Shown in pieces: positions 49,351-58,907 of a stretch of 64,000 nucleotides of DNA. The notes under the pieces were generated by a model. The model searched no databases, had not been told where the DNA came from, and worked only from the letters and a program-made list of their open reading frames with translations. The stretch covers positions 1,736,001 through 1,800,000 of the forward strand of contig NZ_CP172056.1 of the NCBI RefSeq assembly GCF_049860565.1, given 5' to 3'. A program made the translations under genes and the position numbers. The first letter of the stretch is position 1. Each line of letters starts with the position of its first letter. This stretch comes from Desulfitobacterium_A nosdiversum (GTDB lineage: Bacteria; Bacillota; Desulfitobacteriia; Desulfitobacteriales; Desulfitobacteriaceae).

Positions 49351-50298
49351 GTGAAAATACCTGAACTCCATATTGCCAATTTAGTAGCGAAGGTTCCTGT
49401 GATACAGGGAGGTATGGCTGTTCGTATTTCCATGGCGCCTTTAGCGTCTGCAGTCGCAGAAGAAGGCGGAATCGGTTTAATTGCCGGCAGCGGGATGTCC
49501 GTGGAGGAATTACGGCAGGAAATCCGTGAAGCGCGCAGACGGACAAAGGGAATTATCGGGGTAAACATTATGTTTGCCGTGCGCGAATTTGCACAGCTGG
49601 TCAAAGCAGCCTTCGATGAGAAAATTGATCTATTAGTCTCCGGTGCCGGCTTTTCGCGGGATATGTTTGGCTGGGGTAAAGAAGCTGGGATTCCGGTTGT
49701 ACCTATTGTTTCAACGGCAAAACTAGCCCGGATTTCAGAGAAACTCGGGGCTTCGGCAGTCATTGTTGAGGGTACCGAGGCGGGAGGCCATTTAGGGACA
49801 GATCGATCCATGCGTGAGATATTACCGGAAGTTGTTGATGCTGTTAAAATCCCAGTCATCGGAGCCGGCGGTGTCATGAATGGGCAAGATGTTGTTGAAG
49901 TACTGCGGCTTGGGGCTAGCGGAGTCCAGATGGGCACTCGTTTTGCTCTCAGTGAAGAGTCCAGTGCCGCTCCGGCGTGGAAAGAACATCTTCTTAACGC
50001 ACGTGAAGAAGATATGGTGATCATTCACAGTCCAGTCGGGTTGCCTGGGCGCGCCATCAAAAATCCTTTTACTGCCGAGCTTTTAGGAGAAGGGGATGTT
50101 CGGCCGAAAAAATGTGACCATTGCTTAAAGGAGTGCCTGGCGAATTTCTGTATTATGGATCGCTTAAAAAAGGCTCAGCAGGGGAATGTTGAGGAAGGCC
50201 TGATTTTTTCAGGGGCTAAATATACAAAAGCCCAAAAAGTATTATCGGTACGCCAAATTTTCGAAAATATTAAGACAGAGATAATCAATGCCCAATAA
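49351..50298 (+). CDS. Second FabK/nitronate monooxygenase-like flavoprotein with C-terminal Cys cluster
   Basis: The 315-residue protein has the same TIM-barrel flavin fold as FabK: VPVIQGGMAVRISMAPLA at the start, GTEAGGHLG (about 140) and VQMGTRFALSEE (about 192). It differs by a C-terminal extension with CDHCLKECLANFC (about 256-268), a likely metal or Fe-S site that the first copy lacks. The GTG start follows GGGAGGATAAAC. It may be an alternative enoyl-ACP reductase, a nitronate monooxygenase or another flavin oxidoreductase; its place between acpP and fabF favours a fatty acid role. Confidence 0.85.
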   Translation: MKIPELHIANLVAKVPVIQGGMAVRISMAPLASAVAEEGGIGLIAGSGMSVEELRQEIREARRRTKGIIGVNIMFAVREFAQLVKAAFDEKIDLLVSGAGFSRDMFGWGKEAGIPVVPIVSTAKLARISEKLGASAVIVEGTEAGGHLGTDRSMREILPEVVDAVKIPVIGAGGVMNGQDVVEVLRLGASGVQMGTRFALSEESSAAPAWKEHLLNAREEDMVIIHSPVGLPGRAIKNPFTAELLGEGDVRPKKCDHCLKECLANFCIMDRLKKAQQGNVEEGLIFSGAKYTKAQKVLSVRQIFENIKTEIINAQ

Positions 50299-50322
50299 AC
50301 CAAGGCAAGGAGGATGGATGAT

Positions 50323-51567
50323 TTGCAACATCGTGCAGTAATTACGGGTATGGGAGTAATCTCCCCCGTTGGAAATTCGCTTGAGGATTTTTGGAAGAGT
50401 TTAATTAATGGGGAATCGGGTATTGATTTTCTCACTCGCTTTGATGTCAGCGATATGCCCACAAAAGTCGCGGGCGAAGTGAAGAATTTTGAACCCACGG
50501 AATGGCTCGATAAAAAAGAGAGCCGTCATATGGATCGTTTTGCTCAGTTTGCTGTTGCGGCGGGGAAAATGGCCATCAAAGATTCCGAGCTTGATTTGGA
50601 ATCGATCAATAAAGAACGTGCAGGTGCTGTTATCGGGTGTGGAATTGGCGGAGTAACGACTTTTGAAGAACAAAAGGAAGTTTTAATGAAAAAAGGTCCG
50701 GGAAGAGTAAGCCCTTTCTTTGTTCCCATGTTGATCAGCAATATGGCTGCAGGCCATCTTTCCATTGAATTTGGTCTTCGAGGCCCAAGTATGACTATTG
50801 TTACGGCCTGTGCCTCGGCAACAAATGCAATCGGTGAGGCACTGCGTCTCGTTCAGACCGGAGAGGTAGACCTTGTGTTGGCAGGGGGAACGGAATCGCC
50901 GCTGACTCCATTGGCTTTTGCTGGTTTTTGCTCAATGAAAGCGATGTCGGCTGAAAAAGAAAATGCAAAAGAGGCCTGCCGTCCCTTTGATGTCCGTAGA
51001 ACAGGGTTTGTAATGGGTGAAGGGGCTGGAATTCTGGTCATTGAATCTTTGGAGCATGCTCAAGCACGCAAGGCTAAGATCTATGCTGAACTTGTAGGTT
51101 ATGGAAGTACTTCCGATGCTTATCATATTACAACTCCAGTACCGGGCGGGGCAGGCGCGGCCCAAGCGATGAACAAAGCTTTAGAAAGTGCCGGGCTTCA
51201 ACCTCAGGATGTTGATTATATCAATGCACACGGAACGGGTACAGGAGCTAATGATTCGACTGAAACAGCAGCTGTTAAAGCGCTCTTTGGAGAATATGCC
51301 AAAAAAGTCCCGATTAGCTCTACAAAATCCATGACAGGTCATCTCATGGGTGCAGCAGGTGCGGTTGAAGCTATCGCTTGTGCTTTGACAATCCAAAACG
51401 GAGTCATTCCGCCTACAATAAATTATGGAGAACTTGATCCGGATTGTGACTTAGATTATGTACCCAATCAGGCAAGAAGGCAGAATGTTGATGTAGCTAT
51501 ATCGAATACCTTTGGGTTCGGAGGTCATAATGCGACGATCGTCCTCAAGAAATACTTAGAGGAGTAA
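50323..51567 (+). CDS. fabF: 3-oxoacyl-ACP synthase II (FabF)
   Basis: The 414-residue condensing enzyme extends acyl-ACP. The active-site Cys is in VTACASATNAIGEA (about 162), and the two His are in NAHGTGTGAND (about 300) and KSMTGHLMGAAGA (about 338). The start is taken as TTG 50323, nine bases after AAGGAGG; the ATG nine bases upstream abuts that site with no spacing. It lies 24 bp after the second FabK-like gene and upstream of rnc. Confidence 0.95.
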   Translation: MQHRAVITGMGVISPVGNSLEDFWKSLINGESGIDFLTRFDVSDMPTKVAGEVKNFEPTEWLDKKESRHMDRFAQFAVAAGKMAIKDSELDLESINKERAGAVIGCGIGGVTTFEEQKEVLMKKGPGRVSPFFVPMLISNMAAGHLSIEFGLRGPSMTIVTACASATNAIGEALRLVQTGEVDLVLAGGTESPLTPLAFAGFCSMKAMSAEKENAKEACRPFDVRRTGFVMGEGAGILVIESLEHAQARKAKIYAELVGYGSTSDAYHITTPVPGGAGAAQAMNKALESAGLQPQDVDYINAHGTGTGANDSTETAAVKALFGEYAKKVPISSTKSMTGHLMGAAGAVEAIACALTIQNGVIPPTINYGELDPDCDLDYVPNQARRQNVDVAISNTFGFGGHNATIVLKKYLEE

Positions 51568-51573
51568 GAGACA

Positions 51574-52359
51574 GTGATGCAACAAACTAAAAATAAGATA
51601 AAGAATAATTCCGGTGATGGCAAAGGCCCTCGCCGGAGGTTTCATCCAGCTCCGGCGAAGAAAAAAGCAATGGGTTTGCAGCTTGCAAAACGACTGGAGC
51701 TGAATCCTCTTCCTAATCGATTATTTACGACAGCGCTGACCCATCCCTCCTTTCTCTTTGAAAATCCGCAATCAGGAGTGGAAAATAATCAGCGGCTTGA
51801 GTTCTTAGGCGATGCAATTTTGGATTTTGTTGTGGCAGAGTATCTCTATCTGAACTATCCGGAACGGCCGGAAGGTGAACTTACGAAGATGAGGGCGGCA
51901 GTAGTCAATGAAGCAACGTTAGCCCGTATCGCAACGAAAATCGAGCTGGGTCAGGAACTTCTTCTCGGAAAGGGAGAGCAAGTCTCCGGAGGGAGAGAAC
52001 GTCCTTCTATTCTTGCGGATGCTTTCGAATCCATTATCGGGGCTGTTTATCTTCAGTATGGTCTTCAAGAGGCACGGCGTGTCATCCTGGAACTTTTAAC
52101 ACCGGAAATTGCCGAGGTAGCTGAAGGAAATTACGGAGATTATAAGACGACCCTTCAAGAAAGGGCGCAGCGAGAAGACGCCGAGGTCAGCTATCAAATT
52201 TTGGCGGAAGAAGGCCCCGATCATAATAAACGTTTTACAGCAGGCGTTTTTCTACAAGGTGTATTAAAAGGGCAAGGAGTAGGCCGGACCAAAAAGGAAG
52301 CGGAACAACGGGCTGCTCAGCGCGTTCTGGAGGAATTAGGAGGGGAGAACCATGGCTAA
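51574..52359 (+). CDS. rnc: Ribonuclease III
   Basis: The 261-residue enzyme cuts double-stranded RNA in rRNA and mRNA processing. It has the catalytic motif NNQRLEFLGDAILD (about 70-83), a second acidic site in ADAFESIIGAVYL (about 148) and a C-terminal double-stranded RNA-binding domain (about 185-258). A basic N-terminal extension of about 35 residues is longer than usual. The GTG follows AGGAG; an ATG one codon later is also possible. It overlaps smc by 8 nt. Confidence 0.95.
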   Translation: MMQQTKNKIKNNSGDGKGPRRRFHPAPAKKKAMGLQLAKRLELNPLPNRLFTTALTHPSFLFENPQSGVENNQRLEFLGDAILDFVVAEYLYLNYPERPEGELTKMRAAVVNEATLARIATKIELGQELLLGKGEQVSGGRERPSILADAFESIIGAVYLQYGLQEARRVILELLTPEIAEVAEGNYGDYKTTLQERAQREDAEVSYQILAEEGPDHNKRFTAGVFLQGVLKGQGVGRTKKEAEQRAAQRVLEELGGENHG

Positions 52360-55300
52360 GGCCGTTGACCTCCCCGTTTTTTTGAAATCGATTTCGATCC
52401 AAGGGTTTAAGTCCTTCGCAGATAAAGTGAAACTCGAACTTGGACAGGGGTTAAGTGTCGTCGTTGGACCGAATGGCAGTGGAAAAAGCAATGTGGCAGA
52501 TGCCGTGCGTTGGGTTCTCGGCGAACAAAGCGCGAAGAATCTGCGCGGAGGAAAAATGGAGGATGTTATCTTCGCAGGAAGTACAGTGAGACGTCCTGTG
52601 GGGATGGCTGAAGTATCCTTGACCTTTGACAATTCCACCGGGATTTTTCCCCTTGATTTTCAGGAAGTGACCATTACCCGTCGTGTCTATAGGGACGGGG
52701 AAGGGCAATTTTTCATTAACCGAGCACCTTGTCGCTTAAAGGATATCCATGAATTATTCATGGATACCGGTGCCGGAAAAGAGGGCTTTTCGATTATCGG
52801 CCAAGGCCGGGTAGAGGAAATATTGAACCTCAAGTCTGAAGAGCGCAGGACATTGATCGAAGAAGCCTCGGGTATCACAAAATATCGAATGCGCAAACGC
52901 GAAGCATTGAAACGCTTGGATGAAACGGAGCATAACCTTGAACGCTTAGAGGATATTATTCATGAAATTGAGGGACAGTTAACGCCTTTGGCAGAGCAAG
53001 CTAAAGTAGCCGAAGAGTCGCTTGCATTGACAAGGGAAGAGGAAAAGCTGGAAATACAAATCGTTGTCTATGATTTATTTGATGTTCGTGAAAAGCTTAA
53101 TCTGTCAGATGCTGAAGCAGAGAAATTACGGCTGGAATTAGCATCTGCGATCAGTGAATTAGGACAGGCGGAGAGCCAGACCGTTGAGGATAAGGTAGGC
53201 TTAAATCAACTGGAAGAAAAGCTTCAAGGCCAGCAGGGAGAGAATTATAGAATCGATCAAGCCCTGAATCAAATTACGCAGGAGCTTCGAATCCGCCAGG
53301 AACGAAAAGGTTATCTTGCGGAACAAATGACGCGTGTCAAGAAAGAGGCACAGGGAAGCGAAGATAAGAAACGTGAAACTGGAGAACGTCTGACTGCGTG
53401 GAAAGGAAAAAAAGCTGTACTGGAGCAAACCGTTGCCGAAGCAAATCAGACTGTACAAAAAGATGAGCTGAAACTCGCAGAAGCGAAATACCAAAGCGGA
53501 TTGGCAGAGATTGACGAACTTAGAGCCAAGGCCGCAAAGCTGCAGGCCGAGCAAAGTGAAGTAACCCAGGAATATCAAAAGGCGGAACATTCTCTGGAGG
53601 ATTTTCTGAGAAGAAGTCAGCAAACTTCTGAAGCACGGAAGAACAAAGAAACGGAAAAGGCTGATTTAGAGAAACAACTCAATGGACATATCCGGGGAAT
53701 CCAAGGACTCGAGCAAGAAGAACTGGAAAACCGACAAGAAATCGAGAAAATTCAAGATGTTCTGAAAAGCGTTTTCGAGCAGGGTCAAATCGGGCAGGGC
53801 AAACTCCGAGAATTAAATAGAGAGCTGGAAAAGCTTCAAGCACGCCGGCATGCTTTAAAAGGATTGCAGGATTCTTTGGAAGGCTATCAAAAGGGCGTTC
53901 GCGAGCTGATGCAGGCCCAAAAGAGAAATGTTCAGCCCTGCGCAGGCTTATGCGGAACCGTTGCTGATTTAATCACTGTTAACCAGCGATATGAGGTGGC
54001 TATTGAAACCGCTCTTGGAGCAGGACTTCAAAACATTGTGGCGGAAACGGAAAAAGAAGCAAAAGCTGCGGTTCAATATTTAAAAATGCATCAGTTAGGG
54101 CGGGCTACTTTTCTTCCCTTGGATGTTATCCGCGGCGGTCGCGCTGCGGTGACTCGAGAAATCAGCAATGATCCGGGTTTTGTCGGAATTGCGGTTGATT
54201 TAGTTGAGTTCAATGAGAAATATCAGCCGGCACTCGAATCTGTGCTGGGGAGAATTTTGATTGTTCAAGATATGGACTCTGCAACGCGGATTGCACGAGC
54301 CTCGGGCTATCGCGCGCGGATTGTGACCTTAGAAGGAGATCAGGTGCATCCTGGCGGTTCGTTGACCGGGGGCAGCCAGCAGCGTCGCGGCGCGAATTTA
54401 TTGGGACGCTCTCGTGAACTTCAAGAATTGAGTCAAGAAATTGAAACGAAGCTCATTCAATTTAAGGAACAAGAGCGCGCCGTTTTAGAATTAAATCAAC
54501 GCCAACTGGATTTGGAAGAAAAACGCAAGGCCAATGCGGCTAAAGGTCAGCAATTGAAAGAACAGATTGCTGTAGGGCGGACAAATGAACAACATTTACG
54601 TGAACAATCAAACCGCTTAAATCGAGAGCTGGCTATTTTGCAGGCACAGGAAGAATCTTACCAAGGTGAGGCAAAAACGTGGGCTGAAGACAAGCAGAAA
54701 TTAGAGCAAGAACTTGTTTACCTTACGGAAAAGGCGGAAAAGGCGAGCGTTGATTTAACTCTTCAGGAACAAAAGGCCAGAGAGGCTAATCAAGAGGCTG
54801 AAATCATTCAGGAACGATTGACTCAGGCTAAGGTTCAACTGGCGAAGTGGGAGCAGGAACTTCAACAGGCTGGAGAGCGCCTTGAACACGAGCGCGAAGT
54901 CCTTTTAGAGTTAACTGAAGCTTTGAAACGAAAGCAGGAAGAACTTTTGGAACTGGAAGAAACGCTCCAAGCTTTAATTGAAGAACAGAGTGAACTTGAA
55001 CAACGGCAAACCGAGACACTGGAACTTCAACGGAAGAGTCAAGAAGCACTGTTCCAGGTGCGAAAAGAAAGGGAAGAGTTATCCCTTCGATTGATTGAAA
55101 AGGAAAAGGCAGTTCAAAAGAAACGGCAGGAGCAGCAAAACGCAGAACAAAAACTTCACGCTTTGGAGCTTCGAACTGCGCGTCTGGACACCGAATGGGA
55201 AACAGGATTAAACCGCCTGCAGGAAGAATTCGCTTTAACTTGGGAAGCTGCTCAAGACTATCGCCCTGAACAAGAACGAAGCTTTTTATGGACTCGAATC

Positions 55301-55942
55301 CAAGAAATTAAGAATCAGCTTGAGGAGCTTGGTCCAGTTAACCAAGCAGCTATTGAAGAATACCCTAAAATGTTGAACCGTGATGAATTTTTGACTGCCC
55401 AAAAGCGTGATTTAGTCGAAGCCAATGATTCCTTGCATGCTTTAATTGGTGAACTGGATAAAACAATGGCCGAACGCTTTGACATAGGGTTTAAGGCTGT
55501 AAACGAAGCTTTTAAGACTGTATTCACAGAGCTATTCAACGGGGGTAATGCGGAACTTCGTTTAGATGATCCGAATAACCTTCTTGAGACCGGGGTCGAG
55601 ATCATTGCTCAGCCACCCGGTAAAAAACCTCAGCTGCTCTCCCTGTTATCAGGCGGGGAACGTGCACTGACAGCGATTGCTTTACTATTTGCCCTTTTGC
55701 GCGTGAAACCAAGTCCGTTCTGTATTCTTGATGAAATTGAGGCTTCCTTGGATGATGCTAACGTCAGTCGTTTTGCACAATACATCCATCGCCTCGCACA
55801 TTTTACTCAATTTTTAGTCATTTCCCACAGAAAAGGAACAATGGAAGAAGCAGATGTTCTTTATGGCATTGCGATGGAGGAGTCCGGGGTATCCAAGCTC
55901 TTATCCGTGCAATTAGAGGAAGACGATTCGCAAACCGCTTAA
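52352..55942 (+). CDS. smc: Chromosome segregation protein SMC
   Basis: The 1196-residue protein has the complete SMC layout. An N-terminal ATPase half has GPNGSGKSNVADAVRWVLGE (about 33-52). A long coiled coil and the hinge (about 527-677) follow, then a second coiled coil and the C-terminal half with LLSGGERALTAIALLFA (about 1097) and the Walker B ILDEIEASLDDA (about 1125). It condenses and separates chromosomes with ScpAB, which are not in the window. The ATG follows AGGAGGGGAGAACC. The rnc-smc-ftsY order is the standard Firmicutes one. Confidence 0.97.
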   Translation: MAKAVDLPVFLKSISIQGFKSFADKVKLELGQGLSVVVGPNGSGKSNVADAVRWVLGEQSAKNLRGGKMEDVIFAGSTVRRPVGMAEVSLTFDNSTGIFPLDFQEVTITRRVYRDGEGQFFINRAPCRLKDIHELFMDTGAGKEGFSIIGQGRVEEILNLKSEERRTLIEEASGITKYRMRKREALKRLDETEHNLERLEDIIHEIEGQLTPLAEQAKVAEESLALTREEEKLEIQIVVYDLFDVREKLNLSDAEAEKLRLELASAISELGQAESQTVEDKVGLNQLEEKLQGQQGENYRIDQALNQITQELRIRQERKGYLAEQMTRVKKEAQGSEDKKRETGERLTAWKGKKAVLEQTVAEANQTVQKDELKLAEAKYQSGLAEIDELRAKAAKLQAEQSEVTQEYQKAEHSLEDFLRRSQQTSEARKNKETEKADLEKQLNGHIRGIQGLEQEELENRQEIEKIQDVLKSVFEQGQIGQGKLRELNRELEKLQARRHALKGLQDSLEGYQKGVRELMQAQKRNVQPCAGLCGTVADLITVNQRYEVAIETALGAGLQNIVAETEKEAKAAVQYLKMHQLGRATFLPLDVIRGGRAAVTREISNDPGFVGIAVDLVEFNEKYQPALESVLGRILIVQDMDSATRIARASGYRARIVTLEGDQVHPGGSLTGGSQQRRGANLLGRSRELQELSQEIETKLIQFKEQERAVLELNQRQLDLEEKRKANAAKGQQLKEQIAVGRTNEQHLREQSNRLNRELAILQAQEESYQGEAKTWAEDKQKLEQELVYLTEKAEKASVDLTLQEQKAREANQEAEIIQERLTQAKVQLAKWEQELQQAGERLEHEREVLLELTEALKRKQEELLELEETLQALIEEQSELEQRQTETLELQRKSQEALFQVRKEREELSLRLIEKEKAVQKKRQEQQNAEQKLHALELRTARLDTEWETGLNRLQEEFALTWEAAQDYRPEQERSFLWTRIQEIKNQLEELGPVNQAAIEEYPKMLNRDEFLTAQKRDLVEANDSLHALIGELDKTMAERFDIGFKAVNEAFKTVFTELFNGGNAELRLDDPNNLLETGVEIIAQPPGKKPQLLSLLSGGERALTAIALLFALLRVKPSPFCILDEIEASLDDANVSRFAQYIHRLAHFTQFLVISHRKGTMEEADVLYGIAMEESGVSKLLSVQLEEDDSQTA

Positions 55943-55953
55943 TAGTTAAATCT

Positions 55954-56004
55954 AACCCCTTAGGTTTATTTTGGTCTTAAGATCCAAGAACCTAAGGGGT
56001 TTTG
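55954..56004 (+). terminator. Terminator after smc
   Basis: AACCCCTTAGGTT and AACCTAAGGGGTT are perfect 13-bp complements, with TTGG and CCAA pairing inside, followed by TTGTCT. It separates smc from the ftsY promoter. Confidence 0.85.
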
Positions 56005-56046
56005 TCTAATTATGGATATAATCGGTGGCGGTTGCCATTGTTTCGT

Positions 56047-56075
56047 TTGAGCGCTTGTCCGAATTATGATACAAT
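56047..56075 (+). promoter_or_regulatory. Promoter of ftsY
   Basis: TTGAGC (56047-56052) and an extended -10 TGATACAAT (box 56070-56075) are 17 bp apart. Confidence 0.75.
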
Positions 56076-56112
56076 ATCGATAAAGGTGTACCTACATAAG
56101 GAGGCAATCCAT

Positions 56113-57066
56113 TTGGCTGGTTTCTTTGCAAAATTGAAAGAAGGATTGACGAAAACTCGAGATCAGTTCGTTGGTAAGGTAGAAGAACTGTTAACGGGCC
56201 GCAGGAAAATTGATGAAGAACTCTATGAGGAATTGGAAGAGATTTTAATTCGTTCGGATGTAGGGGTGACAACCTCGCTTCAGCTGGTACAGCGCTTACG
56301 CCAGGAAGTAAAGAAGAGGAAGCTTTCTGAAGCACAGGAACTCAGGGAAGTTTTAAAAGAGGAGATTGCGGATCTTTTGGGAGATGAAGTTTCCCTTCAA
56401 TTTGCAGAAAAGGGTCCGACTATTCTTCTGGTTGTCGGAGTCAATGGCGTAGGGAAAACGACAACGATTGGCAAGCTTGCTCATTATTTTGAAGACGAAG
56501 GGAAAAAAGTTATTCTTGCTGCAGGTGATACCTTCCGCGCGGCAGCTATCGATCAACTTGAAGTGTGGGGGCAGCGCGCAGGCGTTGAAGTCATTAAACA
56601 GCGTGAAGGTGCAGACCCTGCTGCAGTAGCTTATGACGCGATTCAATATGCAAAAACACGTGGAATTGACCTTGTGATCATGGATACAGCAGGCCGACTC
56701 CATAACAAAGTAAATTTAATGGAAGAACTCCGTAAGGTAAAGCGGGTTATCGAACGTGAAATTCCGGGTGCTCCGCATGAAGTTTTACTTGTATTGGATG
56801 CGACAACCGGACAAAATGCACTGCAGCAAGCTAAACTTTTCCAAGAAGTTGCGGGTGTAACGGGAATTGTATTAACGAAATTGGATGGAACGGCCAAAGG
56901 CGGAGTTGTGCTTGGAATTCAAGGTGAAGTGAAGATCCCGGTAAAGTGGGTGGGAGTCGGAGAAGGAATGGAGGATTTGCGTCCTTTTGTTCCTCAGGAT
57001 TTTGCGAGCGCGCTTTTTAGCCAAACGGAGGAAGAAAAGCCGCCTGAAGAGGGGGAACAAGGTTGA
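56113..57066 (+). CDS. ftsY: Signal recognition particle receptor FtsY
   Basis: The 317-residue SRP GTPase has an N domain, the P-loop GVNGVGKTTTIGKLA (about 109), DTFRAAAIDQLE, DTAGRLHNK and TKLDGTAKGG. It receives the SRP-ribosome complex at the membrane. It lacks a long acidic A domain, as in other Firmicutes. The TTG at 56113 lies eight bases after AAGGAGG; an ATG at 56002 lies upstream of the promoter and is rejected. The next gene starts within its stop codon. Confidence 0.96.
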   Translation: MAGFFAKLKEGLTKTRDQFVGKVEELLTGRRKIDEELYEELEEILIRSDVGVTTSLQLVQRLRQEVKKRKLSEAQELREVLKEEIADLLGDEVSLQFAEKGPTILLVVGVNGVGKTTTIGKLAHYFEDEGKKVILAAGDTFRAAAIDQLEVWGQRAGVEVIKQREGADPAAVAYDAIQYAKTRGIDLVIMDTAGRLHNKVNLMEELRKVKRVIEREIPGAPHEVLLVLDATTGQNALQQAKLFQEVAGVTGIVLTKLDGTAKGGVVLGIQGEVKIPVKWVGVGEGMEDLRPFVPQDFASALFSQTEEEKPPEEGEQG

Positions 57067-57854
57067 ACCGTTTGGCATTGATTGGTGGAACCGGGTTAGA
57101 AAATCTGACTCTCAAAAACTATTATCCAGAAGTTGTGGAGACACCGTATGGAAAAGTACAGGTCGATCTTGGAATATTAGGTGAAAGCCGGGAATCCATA
57201 GTATTTATGAGCCGGCATGGCAAAACACATGCGACGCCGCCTCATTTGGTCAATTATCGGGCAAATATTTGGGCGTTGAAGAAGCTTGGGGTTACGAAGA
57301 TCTTAGCGACAGCGGCAGTGGGTTCTTTATCAACGCGCTATAAACTGGGTGACCTGGTATTGGTTGATCAATTTCTTGATTTTACAAAAAGCCGCCCTCA
57401 AACCTTTTATGAAGGGGGCGATTCCGGGGTGCTTCATGTTGATATGACAGAACCGTATTGTCATTCAGTCCAGAAAGATATTTATCAAGCGGCTGAAAAC
57501 ATTGGAGTAGCAATTAGAGATGGAGCAACATATGTTTGTACAGAAGGTCCGCGGTTTGAAACTCCGGCAGAAATCAAAATGTACCAGATGCTGGGGGGAG
57601 AACTGGTTGGAATGACAAGTGTTCCTGAAGTTGTACTCGCCAAGGAATTAGGAATGTGTTACGCAACGATTGCCATGGTTACGAATGAGGCGGCAGGAAT
57701 TGCAGACCATCCGTTGACACATGCTGAGGTGCTTGAAAGTATGAAAATGATGGGTAAAACAGTCGCCCGCTTGGTTGAAGAGACCTTCCTTACCATTCGA
57801 CCTGATCAAGATTGCCGATGCAGGTTAGCGAATGATGAAGCGGGTAAGTTTTAG
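57063..57854 (+). CDS. mtnP: S-methyl-5'-thioadenosine phosphorylase (PNP family)
   Basis: The 263-residue enzyme matches the MTA phosphorylase/purine nucleoside phosphorylase family, with IGGTGLEN at the start, FMSRHGKTHATPPH (about 50), CTEGPRFETPAEI (about 160) and GMTSVPEVVLA (about 180). It cleaves methylthioadenosine with phosphate to adenine and methylthioribose-1-phosphate. The neighbours mtnA and an aldolase support the MTA substrate over other purines. The TTG overlaps the ftsY stop codon. Confidence 0.92.
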   Translation: MNRLALIGGTGLENLTLKNYYPEVVETPYGKVQVDLGILGESRESIVFMSRHGKTHATPPHLVNYRANIWALKKLGVTKILATAAVGSLSTRYKLGDLVLVDQFLDFTKSRPQTFYEGGDSGVLHVDMTEPYCHSVQKDIYQAAENIGVAIRDGATYVCTEGPRFETPAEIKMYQMLGGELVGMTSVPEVVLAKELGMCYATIAMVTNEAAGIADHPLTHAEVLESMKMMGKTVARLVEETFLTIRPDQDCRCRLANDEAGKF

Positions 57855-57869
57855 AAAGGCGGTAGGGAT

Positions 57870-58907
57870 GTGAAGGCATTAGAATGGCTGGGTGATTCCC
57901 TGCGTATATTGGATCAGACAAAACTTCCGGTAACAATAGTCTATAGAGATGCTTCTTCGTACGAAGAGGTCGCCGACGCAATTGAAAAGATGCAAGTTCG
58001 AGGAGCACCTGCGATCGGAGCAGCTGCTGCTTATGGCTATGCTTTAGGCGCAATGAAATATGAGGGAATCCGTGCTGGGCTTCAGGACTATATGACTGAA
58101 GTTAAGGAACGCTTGGCTAAAACCCGTCCGACAGCCGTTAATTTATTTTGGGCTTTATGCCGGATGGAAGATCGCTTGCGTGAGTTATATGAAGTAGAAG
58201 ATTTAAATGAAATTCAAAAGGCTTTAATTACTGAAGCGGAGAATATTGCGGAGGATGACCGAAAAGTCAACCATTTGATTGGTGAACAAGGAAATGCGAT
58301 TGTACCTGAAGAAGCTAACATTCTTACGCATTGCAACGCCGGAGCACTCGCGACAGTTGAATTTGGAACCGCACTTGGAGTGATTCGTTCAGCTCATCGC
58401 GAGGGTAAGAAAATTCATGTTTATGCCGATGAGACCCGCCCGTTTTTGCAAGGTGCGCGGTTGACGACGTTTGAGTTAATGAAGGATAAGATTCCGGTTA
58501 CGTTAATCGCAGACAATATGGCCGGTTTTTTGATGCAGCAAGATAAGATTGATCTGGTCATTGTGGGAGCAGACCGTATTGCGGCAAATGGGGATACAGC
58601 CAATAAGATTGGGACGTATTCCGTCGCCGTCCTGGCTCATGCCCATGGAATACCGTTCTATGTTGCTGCACCAACGTCAACCGTTGATCTAAAAGTGCCC
58701 ACAGGGCAGGAAATTCCGATTGAAGAGCGAAATCCGATGGAGATGCGGGAAGTCTTCGGAGTACCGACGGCTCCGGCTGAAGTTCCCGTCTATAATCCGG
58801 CTTTTGATGTAACTCCGGCGAAATATATCACCGGCATCATTACGGAAAAGGGGATTATCACTCCTCCGTATTCCGTCAATCTCTTAAAAATGATGGTGCG
58901 TTCTTAA
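57870..58907 (+). CDS. mtnA: S-methyl-5-thioribose-1-phosphate isomerase
   Basis: The 345-residue enzyme is an eIF2B-like isomerase that turns methylthioribose-1-phosphate into methylthioribulose-1-phosphate. It has VRGAPAIGAAAAYG (about 45), the catalytic Cys in THCNAGALATVEFG (about 155) and the catalytic Asp in GADRIAANGDTANKIGT (about 232). The GTG at 57870 follows AAAGGCGG. Its stop overlaps the aldolase ATG. Together with the phosphorylase it supplies the aldolase. Confidence 0.96.
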   Translation: MKALEWLGDSLRILDQTKLPVTIVYRDASSYEEVADAIEKMQVRGAPAIGAAAAYGYALGAMKYEGIRAGLQDYMTEVKERLAKTRPTAVNLFWALCRMEDRLRELYEVEDLNEIQKALITEAENIAEDDRKVNHLIGEQGNAIVPEEANILTHCNAGALATVEFGTALGVIRSAHREGKKIHVYADETRPFLQGARLTTFELMKDKIPVTLIADNMAGFLMQQDKIDLVIVGADRIAANGDTANKIGTYSVAVLAHAHGIPFYVAAPTSTVDLKVPTGQEIPIEERNPMEMREVFGVPTAPAEVPVYNPAFDVTPAKYITGIITEKGIITPPYSVNLLKMMVRS

